The translations under genes and the position numbers were made by a program. From positions 1-12,227 of the forward strand of contig CADWAF010004690.1 of NCBI GenBank assembly GCA_902984215.1: 12,227 nucleotides of DNA, written 5' to 3'. The notes beneath the pieces were generated by a model. That model saw only the letters and a list, made by a program, of their open reading frames with translations, ran no database searches and was not told where the DNA came from. Positions 1 through 8,449 of the stretch are shown here, piece by piece; within the stretch, counting starts at the first letter, position 1, and each line of letters opens with the position of its first letter. This DNA is from Willaertia magna (lineage: Eukaryota > Heterolobosea > Eutetramitea > Acrasida > Naegleriidae).

Positions 1-87
1 CAAACCCAAACCCAAACCCAAACCCAAACCCAAACCCAAACCCAAACCCAAACCCAAACCCAAACCCAAACCCAAACCCAAACCCAA
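1..87. repeat. Telomeric repeat array (CCCAAA)n / (TTTGGG)n
   Basis: About 14.5 perfect tandem copies of the 6-bp unit AAACCC, with no variant unit visible. The C-rich strand reads 5' to 3' from the window edge inward, as expected for a left chromosome end. TTTGGG occurs mixed with TTGGGG in Paramecium, and I recall it as a variant block in Tetrahymena micronuclear telomeres. The array could also be an interstitial block, since nothing to its left is visible. Confidence 0.9.
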
Positions 88-511
88 GGAACAATACAAT
101 TCATTTCAAAAATACTTAAGAATAACAAATTAGTCAAAAAATATTTTTTAATTTTACAAAATAATTTTACAATTATTATTTTAATAATTTTTATTACAAT
201 ATTTATAATTTTATATTATTTATATATAAACTACATTTAAAAGTTATTATTATTATTTATTATTGAATATGTTGTATTAATTATTTATTTTTTGTTTTTT
301 ATTTTTTATTTTTTTATATAAAATTACAAAATAATTTATTTAATATATAAACATATACTAAAATATTGTTGATATTATGTATTTTATATTTATATTTAAT
401 TATAATTTAAAAAATAATTTTTTATTTTTTTTGAGGAATGTAAAAATTTTTGAAAATTTTCATTTTTTCACAAAGTCCAAAGTCTATACTTTTGGTTTGC
501 TATATAATATC
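88..511. other. AT-rich subtelomeric spacer, no gene seen
   Basis: Very AT-rich sequence between the telomere repeats and the first in-frame TGA of the minus-strand gene. It is mostly runs of A, T and TA. An open stretch on the plus strand at 377-571 is Phe/Asn-rich and lies partly antisense to the minus-strand gene, so I read it as a shadow. No motif, RNA gene or clear repeat was recognised. Confidence 0.6.
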
Positions 512-3168
512 TCAGTAACCTCTGTAAATATTGAATCGGTTCCAATATTGGTTGTACTTTGGAACGTGTAGAATCTTTTTAACATATATTGAAAGTCTAA
601 ATATGTATAATGGGACAGGAAAAGACTTAATTTCCCCCAAACCCAAACCCAACCCTTCTTTTACATAATACTTTTCTACCCTACCTTTGAATATTTGTTA
701 CCATCTACTTTTTATAATGATAAAAGAACTTGGATAACTAATTTTATATACAAAATGAATACACTGTATAAGTGATTTGATTATATAAGAAAATTTATAA
801 CTATTTTTCTTAAATTCCGCAATTATTTCACTAACTATATCTCTTTTCTTATAATATGATGTAAATTTAAAATTAATTAAATTAGATACCATTAAAATGA
901 TTAATCTAATTTAATAGTTTTTTTTAATAGTTTTATAAGAAGCACCTAATATGATTCAAAATATGTTTTTTTATCTTTAAACTTTTCTCTAATATTTTAC
1001 ACATCACTAGTTACCTTTAAAGTTGTTGAATTGGTGTCTTTGTAAAATGAATTATAAATATTATATAGTTGGTAACAATAAATTGTACTTAAATTCTTGA
1101 AAAATTTAGTTTTTTCTATTGTTTCCATAAATTTATCCAAGCGTTGCCATTTACCAGTCATTAGAATTATTTCTGAACTAATATCAAAGATTTTAAAATT
1201 AATAGATTTAAAAGTAAATGCACCATTTAACACTGAATTCATGAATATTTCTTTTTTATTTTATTTGTTGCATAAAATAATTTTACACAATTTTCTTATC
1301 ATATTTTCTAATTCATCTTTAGTTTCATAATTATATAATTTTATGAGAGGTATCTTTGAAGATGTTGTTGTTGTGAATTTGGGTAAATTTACAATTTGAA
1401 AACTTAAAAAAGCAAAAAATGCTTTCAAATTATTTGAATTAGATAAATCAAAATTTGCCAACTATTTTCTGTAAAGATATTATTAGAGAAATCACTCTAT
1501 TCACTGCATTTTTTATAAATAACTATGCATTTTGTTATTTATTTCTTTTATATTCAGATTCTAAAAACATACTAATTAATCTTTTTATAGATGTTGGATA
1601 TGTAGAAGCTAATTGTTGTTGAAACTCTTCATATCTTCTTCAATCATCAATTTATTATACCCCTCTTGTTCCATTGTAAATAAAATAAAGTTGATAACTG
1701 TCTGAGCTCTCTTTATATTGTATAAATAATTATTCAAATAGTCCTCATTTGAAACATAATAATATTGTAAATATAAATTTTTACATTTAATGAAAGTTCT
1801 TTTTAAATTCATGTTGAATTGTTCAAAATTATTAATTCCAACCTTTAAAACTGCCCAAATAAAAAATTGAATCTTTTTTGCAGTTAATAATTTAGTGATA
1901 TTGCGATTAATATATATATCAAAAAAAGCAACCATTATTAAAGCTCTAATCGCATAATCAGTATTTAAAATTAAATCTATAAGAACTTTTAATTGTTTAG
2001 TTCTTTTATCAATATGACTTAAAAATTTTGAATATATTTCACATGTTCTATTAATATAAGGATGTAAACCAAATTTAAATTCTTTTTACCTTAAACACAA
2101 CTTGCCTAATATAATTATATGCTCATAAATTTTATATGCAATATTACTATTACTAATAGGATATATAGTTACCTCAATAAATTCTTTGTACATTAAACTA
2201 TGAATAAAGTTTAATGTTAATACTTTTTCTATTGTTAAACTATTTCTTTGAAACTTTATCTATAATGGAAGTTTTTTTTATATTCAGATAATTATTTAAA
2301 TTATTTAGCAACAGTAAATCTTTTTTGGTAACACTTTCATAGAGAAATAATATGAAAAAAGTTGTTTCAAATTTCTTTTTTTCAATAAATAATTGAATAT
2401 TACTATTAGAAGAAGTTATTTGTGTAGTGGAAGAAATAATAGAAGAAGAATTAAATCCTATTGAATTCAACCTTATTTGACCTTCTTTCTTTAACTTATT
2501 ATGCTTTAATTTATTTTTTAGTGTGTTTACAGAAATTTTAGGAATGTTTTGTGGTTTTAGTTTAATATTTGATTTTATACTTTTATCTTTTGTTTTCATT
2601 TTAGGAAAAACAACAAGCTTTGATTTTTGAATTTTTGGTGACACCTTTTATTTTAAGGTATTTTTCTTTGAAATGTTTTTTTCATTTATTTTGTCATGCA
2701 TAATTTCATTACTGTCTTTAAATTCTTCTTTTTTTCTTCTCTTTCTTTTTCTTCTCTTTCTTTTTCTTCTTTTGAATCTTTTTGTTTTTGTTCTTCTTCT
2801 TTATTATCTTTTTCTTCTTTACTTTCAACAAAAAGTCCTAGTGGTGTTAAAACTAATTATTCTTTTACTTCATTTAATTTGGTCTTGTTTTTTCTAGTAG
2901 TAAAAGAATATTTATAACTTGAATTATCTTTATTCTTCTTTTTATACTTAGTTTGAGTTTAATCAACATTAATTAAACTTTTTCTTCTTTTAACAGACTT
3001 ATTCTTAGATTTTGATTCACTTTCATTAATAGAAAGTAAAGATTGACTATTACTTTCTGTTCTACCAATTTCTTGTGATTGGATAGATAGATTTGAGGCT
3101 ACTGTGGTTTCTTGTTTAGAGCTTAAAGAGGATGAAGTACTAGCAAGAGTTAATGTTACAACAGACAT
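512..3168 (-). CDS. Large protein of unknown family, ciliate code, with frame breaks
   Basis: I do not recognise the family. The segments at 3168-2959, 2644-2240, 1935-1609, 1461-1261, 1242-997 and 892-698 are collinear on the minus strand and join into roughly 880 codons if TAA/TAG are read as Gln. Examples are INVD-Q-TQTKY (2959), GKLCLR-Q-KEFKFG (near 2090), KSRW-Q-QIFKG (698). The only TGA I found on this path is at 512-514, the proposed stop after NIYRGY. The N-terminal third is Ser-rich, then a Lys/Glu-rich coiled-coil-like stretch (about 2860-2730), then Lys/Asn-rich sequence; the rest alternates hydrophobic and charged residues like a helical protein. Single-base shifts are needed near 2735, 2275, 1615, 1460 and 930, nearly all in A or T runs, so they may be assembly errors or true decay. 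It may continue upstream into 3176-3745 as one gene. Confidence 0.5.
634..655. repeat. Short interstitial telomere-like block
   Basis: CCCCCAAACCCAAACCCAACCC contains about three units of the terminal CCCAAA repeat, in the same orientation as the telomere. On the minus strand it lies inside the proposed gene and encodes alternating Gly-Leu in frame (EGLGLGLGE), so it may be a coding run rather than a relic telomere. Confidence 0.6.
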
Positions 3169-3175
3169 TAAAGAT

Positions 3176-3745
3176 TTATTTAAAAGAAAAAGTAAAAATT
3201 AGAGATATTATTTTTAATTTACTACTAAGGTTTACATATGAAAATATATTTGCGTATTGATTTTTGTATATTTCAGAAACCAATGATGTTTCTGTTAATA
3301 AATTTAATAATTTAATACAAAAATCAACCAATTCTAATCTTATCTTAAAAATACTTAATAAATAATGTTTAAGACAATAGTCATTTTTGTAAATACCAGT
3401 TTGTGGTTAATTTTCTTCTTCACTATCGTCAACAAATACTGCTTCTACATCATCTGGATTTTAAGTTTGATGTTATTGACTATTTTTATATTTTTTTATC
3501 ATTTCTGATACGAAATCATTATTAAAATCATATTTATCATCTTTTTGTGAAGGAATATTTGTTTTAAAAAAAAATATACTTAATACAAAAGATAAAATAA
3601 TATCTGATTGTTTAGTTTCGGAAATAGTGGAATTGTTTGTTGTTGTAGTAGTGTCAATAGTAATAGTAGTAGTGTCAGTAATAATTGTAGTAGTTGCGGT
3701 AAGTATGGATTGTTTTATATTGCCTTTTTTATCTATTTGTACCAT
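3176..3745 (-). CDS. Thr-rich and acidic protein segment, unknown function
   Basis: The frame starts at an ATG at 3745 (MVQIDKKGNIKQ) and runs about 189 codons to a TAA at 3176-3178. Three inner TAA codons fit Gln well: KNSQ-Q-HQT, HQT-Q-NPDDVEAV and SEEEN-Q-PQTGIY. No TGA occurs in it. Residues 17-40 are a Thr-rich low-complexity run, followed by an acidic patch (DDVEAVFVDDSEEEN) and a hydrophobic, probably helical C-terminal half (KHYLLSIFKIRLELVDFCI). A one-base deletion in the A run near 3178 would join it to the frame that starts at 3168, so this could be the N-terminus of the large gene rather than a separate gene. No family recognised. Confidence 0.45.
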
Positions 3746-3800
3746 TTTTTTGTTATTAAATTAATTTATTAAACAATTTAAAAATAACTTTGGAAGAAAC

Positions 3801-3923
3801 TTATTTTAAAATTTTTTTTGATTCATTTTTACTACATGTTTTTTGTTGATTTGTAGTAATATTATTGTTACTTGATTTAACAACTTTTTTCTTCTTTTGT
3901 TCCATCATTTTTAATTTTCTCAT
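3801..3923 (-). CDS. Short basic ORF, possible true start of the minus-strand gene
   Basis: It opens with MRKLKMMEQKKKKVVKSS and is 40 codons long to a TAA at 3801-3803. If TAA is Gln the frame runs on (VSSKVIFKLFNKL), and a one-base shift near 3765 would bring it into the MVQIDKKG frame. It could therefore be the N-terminal exon of the large minus-strand gene, with a start that lies back to back with the plus-strand Ulp1 gene. It is too short to judge on its own. Confidence 0.3.
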   Translation of the reverse strand: MRKLKMMEQKKKKVVKSSNNNITTNQQKTCSKNESKKILK

Positions 3924-4076
3924 TTTTTTTACCATTATTTTTTTAAATCTATTAGTCCTAAAGAAATTAAATCTACTCTAATAACTTCCTTCTTTAGTGT
4001 CAATAAAAATCAATTATCTAATAAATATCAATCATCTCAAGAAAACGTAATTATTACAAGAAAAGCTCCCAATCAC

Positions 4077-5180
4077 ATGCGTACAACTCAAAAAATAAAT
4101 AATATTGGTTACAGCAAAGAAAAACTTTTCGAAAATGTAATAAGTTTATAATCAATTATTATTCTATCAATTAAACCTGAAAATTATAATAAACCATCAA
4201 ATAATAGTTTAAATAATTTTGTACAAAAATTATTTAGTAATATGTATAGTTTTTATTTTAATAAAGCAAATAAGAAAGAATTGCAAGTGATAAGGGAAAA
4301 GGATTTAAATTTAAATTTAGGTAATGCTAAAGAATTTCCATTGTTAGCAATTTATATTGGTGGGGTTAGAGAAATTAAAATGTTGGAAATATTTAGACCT
4401 ATTTATTTAATATCAACATTTATATCTGATTTATTTTTTGTTCATTTAGAAATTCTTAAAAGTAAATACCTAGAATTAGTTAAAAGAAGGGTATTTATTT
4501 TGTTAGTTAGTGTAATATAAGTTTTTTAATTATCATAATAATTTTTAATAATTTATTTATTTATATAGAAAACCTTTTAATGAAAAAACAAAGAATATAA
4601 GAAAAGAAAACATTTTAAGATATGTTCAACAGTGGACTAATTATAATGAAATAATTGCTTTTAATTTTTGTGATGATTTTCATTATTATGATGTTTATTT
4701 TAATGTTGCAGCTTTTAAGAAAAATAAAGCTTTTGTAATTTTCATATTATTGAAAGTTATAAAGGTGATTCAAGTGTAAGATTAAATGTTTTAATTAATT
4801 TATATACTACTAATATTGAAAACCAAAAATTAAAAGACCCTATCATTGAAATTTATATTGATTTAATGGAAGCTTTATATTGTACTTTTTATAAAGAAGA
4901 AAAGAATTTTAAGGAAGAAGCTAAAGTTTTTATATTTATAAATGATTATCCTATTGTTACACAACCTAATGGTACTAATTGTGGTTTTCATGTAATTGAA
5001 TGATTAAAATATATGGTTTTTAATGACTATTCAATTATTGATGATAGTGATTAATCATTTTATTGGAATTATCTTTTTAATATTGAATTACGTAAAAGAA
5101 GAAAACAAGAATTATTTACTTTTGTAATAAATCGGCCTAAAGAAATTGAACTTTATAAAAAGAAAGATAATAATAAATAA
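4077..5180 (+). CDS. Ulp1-like (C48) cysteine protease, copy 1, interrupted
   Basis: Family call rests on the C-terminal block TQPNGTNCGFHVIE, which matches the Q-x(5)-C signature of Ulp1/SENP SUMO proteases: Gln codon 4962, Cys codon 4980. The upstream FHYYDVYFNV supplies the likely catalytic His (4681), and HIIESYKGDS has Glu (4752) where the family usually has Asp. Such enzymes cleave ubiquitin-like modifiers and are often carried by transposons. The start is uncertain: ATG 4077 is the first in-frame ATG, but sensible sequence (SISPKEIKSTLITSF) extends back to about 3930 without one. TAA codons at 4149, 4518 and 5052 read as Gln; TGA at 5001 sits where Trp would fit (VIE-W-LKYM). A T-run shift near 4740 and a probable intron at 4521-4568 also break the frame. 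Without a coding change at TGA 5001 the chain stops just after the active Cys, so this copy may be dead. Confidence 0.65.
4521..4568 (+). other. Candidate intron in the Ulp1-like gene
   Basis: GTTTTT to TATATAG, 48 bp of nearly pure A/T between two coding-like stretches. The decayed copy has a similar AT-only insert starting GTTTAAA at the matching point and ending AAATAG. Removing it leaves the frame off by one, so either a donor a few bases upstream is used (GTTAGT at 4502 would restore phase) or a base is missing. Confidence 0.4.
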
Positions 5181-5415
5181 AAATTTTTTTATATAAATGT
5201 GTTTTTTAATTTTTATTTGTAATTTTTATGTTTGGATTTATAAAAATATGTAATTGTAATAATTAAATAATATTTATATGAAAAGTTTTTTAATTATAAA
5301 TTTTATAAAACTAAAATTGAAAGCCGCATAGATAGATAATTATTATATATTTTTGTAATTTTAACTTTATAAAGTAATTATTATTTTAAAAGATTAGCCA
5401 AAAAAACATTTTTTA
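5181..5415. other. AT-rich spacer between Ulp1-like and SET-like genes
   Basis: No TGA occurs in the Ulp1 frame from 5004 through to about 5600 if TAA/TAG are Gln, so the protease and the SET-like protein might be expressed as one chain with a frame change. The sequence is too AT-rich to decide, and I see no domain in it. The GAAAGCCGCATAGA stretch at 5318 has a weak match (AAAAGCCGTATATA) near 8260. Confidence 0.35.
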
Positions 5416-5510
5416 TATTACTTTTCCAGTTTCCTTATTTATATATATTTTTTAATAAAACTTAAAAACCACATACACCATACTAAAACTAACATCTTTA
5501 TGAAATAACA
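5416..5510 (+). repeat. Conserved block, unit 1 of a diverged direct repeat (partner 8355-8449)
   Basis: These 95 bases match 8355-8449 at 81 positions with no gap, counted by hand. Many of the differences are C in this copy and T in the other. The block holds a splice-acceptor-like TTTTCCAG and runs into the proposed ATG of the SET-like gene at 5500. The SET frame is open through it in both copies (for example FLIKLKNHI versus YLIKLKNHI), so it is either the N-terminal coding region or a leader. Confidence 0.7.
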
Positions 5511-6297
5511 GTTAAATAATATTTATTAAATAATAATATTAGCCAAAAAAATAATAAACCCCAATAAAAAACATAGTTTTTATACTAGTTTATCTTATAA
5601 GAGTGAAAAGAAATGAAATGTTAAGATTTATGTATGAGAAAGGATTTTAAATGAAGTAGATAAATTAAAAAATTATAGAAATGATTTATCTTTATTTGTT
5701 AATGAAAAAGAAAGATTAAAAAAGATTATAATTTGTGGAAGTAAAAAAGAAAAACAGTTTAGAGAATTATTAAAAGATATTGAAACTGCTTTAAGTAATT
5801 ATTTATTTAAAAAAGGAAATTTAGAATGATCTGTTTTTACAAAAGTTGATTTAGTTTTAAAAAGTAAAGAAATAATTAATGATTTACCTTTTTATTTAAT
5901 TCCTACAGATAGAAATTTATCTATTCATAATTCTTTTATTTTTAATACTAATAAATCTAATTGTATTATAGTTGAACCTTTATCATTAATTAATCATCAT
6001 TGTAATTCACTTTTAGGTTTTAAAGAAGATGTAGGAGGTAATTTAATTGAATTTTATAATAAATCTTTAAATACAGTTACATTTCTAAAAGGTTCCGAAT
6101 TATTTATTCAATATAATGATTCTGATTCTTTAGGTTTTGATTGTAAATGTTGTAATGAAGGTATTAAATCAACCTGGAAAGAAATAGATGAAAATATTAT
6201 TTGTGTTAATAATGAAGATGATAATTTCTTAGATTTCGAAGCTGGTTTACTATCTAATGATGATTTGATATTAGAATCAGTTTTTGATGAAGAATAA
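5500..6297 (+). CDS. SET-domain-like protein, copy 1, with three in-frame TGA codons
   Basis: One frame of 265 codons from ATG 5500 to TAA 6295. The C-terminal half has the order seen in SET-domain lysine methyltransferases: LINHHCNS (residues 163-170; the family's NHSCxPN-like motif), KGSELFIQYND (197-207; the GEELxxxY motif with Tyr205), then a Cys-rich DCKCC (214-218) like a post-SET zinc site. SET enzymes transfer methyl from AdoMet to lysines, often on histones. The N-terminal half is Lys-rich and helical and matches no family I know. TAA codons near the start (5506 and after NNIY) fit Gln. TGA at 5614, 5635 and 5827 would be Trp in context (KK-W-NVKIYV-W-ERIL; NLE-W-SVF) but are stops in the ciliate code, so the gene may be a recent pseudogene. 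It lies 320 bp downstream of the Ulp1-like gene, an order kept in the decayed copy. Confidence 0.55.
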
Positions 6298-6336
6298 AAC
6301 ATTGTGGTTTAAATAAATTTATATTTTATTCAATTA

Positions 6337-6528
6337 CTAATTACCAAACCCCTTTTCCTCTACTTCAAATGCAACAACATTGTTGGTTGGTAATTTTGGA
6401 CAATCTCTTCTTATTTTTAACCCGTTTTGAACTTTCTTTAATAACATAGAACCTATTTCCCCTTTAACTTTTCTTGACCTAGAGTCTTCTAAAAAATGAG
6501 GTGCTATGACTTTATAAAAAATAATGAT
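6337..6528 (-). CDS. C-terminal gene fragment, unknown family
   Basis: A 63-codon stretch without stops in any code, ending at a TAG (6337-6339). It has good protein composition: KVIAPHFLEDSRSRKVKGE, then IRRDCPKLPTNNVVAFEVEE and KGFGN. No ATG lies at its head; the only one is internal (GSMLLKK). Upstream on the same strand the sequence continues in shifted frames (VVFSRINPVFKVVI) with TAG, TGA and TAA, so it is probably the tail of a broken gene. The EVEEKGFGN end is echoed at 9178-9205 beyond the second Ulp1/SET copy. I do not recognise it. It overlaps antisense to a plus-strand frame. Confidence 0.35.
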   Translation of the reverse strand: MIIFYKVIAPHFLEDSRSRKVKGEIGSMLLKKVQNGLKIRRDCPKLPTNNVVAFEVEEKGFGN

Positions 6529-6931
6529 TTACAAAAAATTTTTATAAAGTCCTCAATTTCTACAACTATTTAACCCCCTCACTCTCCCTGACGCTAAATG
6601 ACTACTTTAAATACGGGATTAATTCTAGAGAATACTACTAAATCCAAACCAATTTTTGTAAAATTTTAATAAATAAAGTAATAATAAATTTATTAACATT
6701 AATAACACTTTTAATAACACCATTTTTTACTTTTGGATTATTAAATTTTAAAATATTATTATCGGAATTTGATTATAATATAAAAAAAATAATGTAATAT
6801 ATGAAATATTTGATATTACTAAATTTTTATTAATTATTAGTGTTATAATTGTTGGTGTTATAATTATTGTTATAATATTTATTAATATTTTTAATGAATT
6901 ATCAAAAGAAGTATTTATTTTTTTATTATAA
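6528..6931 (+). CDS. Putative small membrane protein or fragment
   Basis: The frame opens after a TGA at 6525-6527 and reads VLNFYNYLTPSLSLTLNDYF, then KYGINSREYY-Q(TAA)-IQTNFCKI, then two strongly hydrophobic stretches: LLTLITLLITPFFTFGLL (about 6693-6746) and FLLIISVIIVGVIIIVIIFI (about 6825-6885), followed by NELSKEVFIFLL and TAA at 6929. One base has to be added in the A run near 6785 to keep the frame. There is no start codon, so the 5' end is unclear. Its first part is in the same codon register as minus-strand open sequence, and the two cannot both be assumed real. No family recognised. Confidence 0.3.
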
Positions 6932-7319
6932 AAAAATATTATTTTTTTAAATAAAAAAAATTAAAAATATTTTTTGGCTTATATATTTAATAAAAATTTT
7001 TTTTAAATTTTTTTTCTCACCAAAAATAAATAGTTAAAAAATAATATATAAAAAAAATTCAATAAATTAGATAAAAGAAAAAAAGATAAAAGTAGATAAA
7101 AGTTATAAATTAATATTAAAAGAAGAAGAAAATAATAATAATGATTTAAAAAAATATAATTTAGAAAAAAATTATCAATAAATTTAAAAAAATAACAAGA
7201 AATTGAAAAAAATATATAAATTGTAATCTAAAAAAAGAAAAATTATTAAAATTTATATTACAAATAAGTTTAGATTATATATTAAATAAAAGTAACAAAT
7301 TTAAAATAAATAAAATATT
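6932..7319. other. Extremely AT-rich stretch, no gene identified
   Basis: Almost only A and T, with very few C or G. With TAA as Gln some Lys/Asn/Gln-rich frames are open (for example around 7090-7160), but composition alone produces that. It may contain the decayed 5' part of the second Ulp1-like copy. Confidence 0.5.
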
Positions 7320-8045
7320 TATTAATTCAAATATTTCTAAATCTTTAATTAAAGATTTAAAAATTAAAAAAGAATTTTTATTGAATTTATTTTTTTTTAA
7401 TTAATTATTATACATAAATTAATATCAAAAATATATAATACTCTTTAAAATTTATAATTAAATAATTTTTTAACTAATTTTTATATTGATTTAAAAAATA
7501 TAATGTTTAAAAAAAATAAAAAAAATTTATTATTAAAACAATTAAATTTAAATATAAATAATAATTCAATAATGTTTTTATATAATTAAGATATTAATAA
7601 ATATAAATTATTAAAAACATTTATAATAAGTCAATAAATATTAATATATATTTTTAATTTACATATGTTATATTTAAAAGATTTGAAATTAAAATATTTA
7701 AATTTAATTAAAAGAAAAATTTTTGTTTTACTAATATTTATAATATAAGTTTAAATTTAATTTTTTTAAAAAATTTTTAATATTTTAAATTTTTAATTTA
7801 TGTATTTCATATAAATTAAATAGTAAAAAATATATTTTAATAAATAATTTCAACAATATTTTAATAATAAAAATATTATTATTTTTATTTATATTAAAGA
7901 TACACATTTTTATATTATTTATTTTAATGTTGTAAAATTTAAAAAAAATAAAAAATTTAATTATTTTTATATTATTGATGGTATTAAAAATAAAAATATT
8001 GTAAAATTATTTAATTCATTTATTAAATTAGAAGAAAGATATAGA
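7320..8045 (+). pseudogene. Ulp1-like protease, copy 2, decayed and missing the catalytic Cys block
   Basis: Recognisable by alignment to the first copy. LKYLNLIKRKIFVLLIFII corresponds to SKYLELVKRRVFILLVSVI, with the TAA and an AT-only insert at the same place after it. FQQYFNNKNIII corresponds to VQQWTNYNEIIA. THFYIIYFNVVKFKKNKK (His codon 7905) corresponds to FHYYDVYFNVAAFKKNKA, and YIIDGIKN (Asp codon 7977) to HIIESYKG. After about 8045 the match ends and no NCGFHVIE equivalent exists, so the Gln-Cys half of the active site is gone. The sequence is more AT-rich than copy 1, with many C-to-T and G-to-A type differences. I read it as a nonfunctional relic. Confidence 0.6.
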
Positions 8046-8354
8046 TTAATAATATTATTTTAAAAATTTTTAAAAAGTTTATATAAAGTTTAATATAAGA
8101 TTATCTAATAAATTTTAATTTAATATATATAAAAAATAAAAATTATTTAACTTTATAATAAATTATTCAAAATAAAATATTTAAATAAATAAAATTATGA
8201 TATTTATTATTTTTTATAAAAAAATTTCTTTATTTATACATATTTTATTTTATAACTTAAAAGCCGTATATATTATATAATTTATAATTTATTCATTTAA
8301 AAAATTTTAAAAATATTTATAAAATTAAAAATAAAGCTAAACAAATATATTTTA
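8046..8354. other. AT-rich remnant between decayed Ulp1 and SET copies
   Basis: It corresponds in position to the end of the Ulp1-like gene plus spacer in copy 1, but is shorter. Only short matches to copy 1 are visible, such as AAGCCGTATA near 8261 versus AAGCCGCATA. No gene seen. Confidence 0.4.
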
Positions 8355-8449
8355 TATTATTTTTCCAGTTTTTATATTTATATATATTATTTAATTAAAC
8401 TTAAAAACCATATACGACTTATTAAAACTAATATTTTTGTGAAATAACA
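8355..8449 (+). repeat. Conserved block, unit 2 (partner 5416-5510)
   Basis: Ungapped match to 5416-5510 at 81 of 95 positions. It keeps TTTTCCAG, CTTAAAAACCAT and the terminal GTGAAATAACA, where copy 1 has ATGAAATAACA; the putative start ATG is thus GTG here. It is clearly better conserved than most of the neighbouring copy-2 DNA. Confidence 0.7.

Noticed and set aside
88..511. tRNA or other RNA gene in the subtelomere
   Set aside because: No cloverleaf, no A/B box and no GC-containing stems were visible.
1097..1330. 77-codon plus-strand frame
   Set aside because: It lies antisense to collinear minus-strand segments that join into a longer frame.
2673..2917. Two Phe/Ser/Leu-rich plus-strand open frames
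   Set aside because: They are antisense to the Lys/Glu-rich (GAA/AAA) coding run of the minus-strand gene; the TTC/TTT repeats explain their composition.
3601..3720. CRISPR-like or microsatellite array of GTAGTAGT units
   Set aside because: It is irregular and corresponds to a Thr-rich coding run (ACT/ACA codons) on the minus strand; there are no spacers or fixed repeats.
6108..6302. 64-codon minus-strand frame
   Set aside because: It is antisense to the SET-like motif region and rich in Ser/Lys from the complement of TTA/GAT codons.
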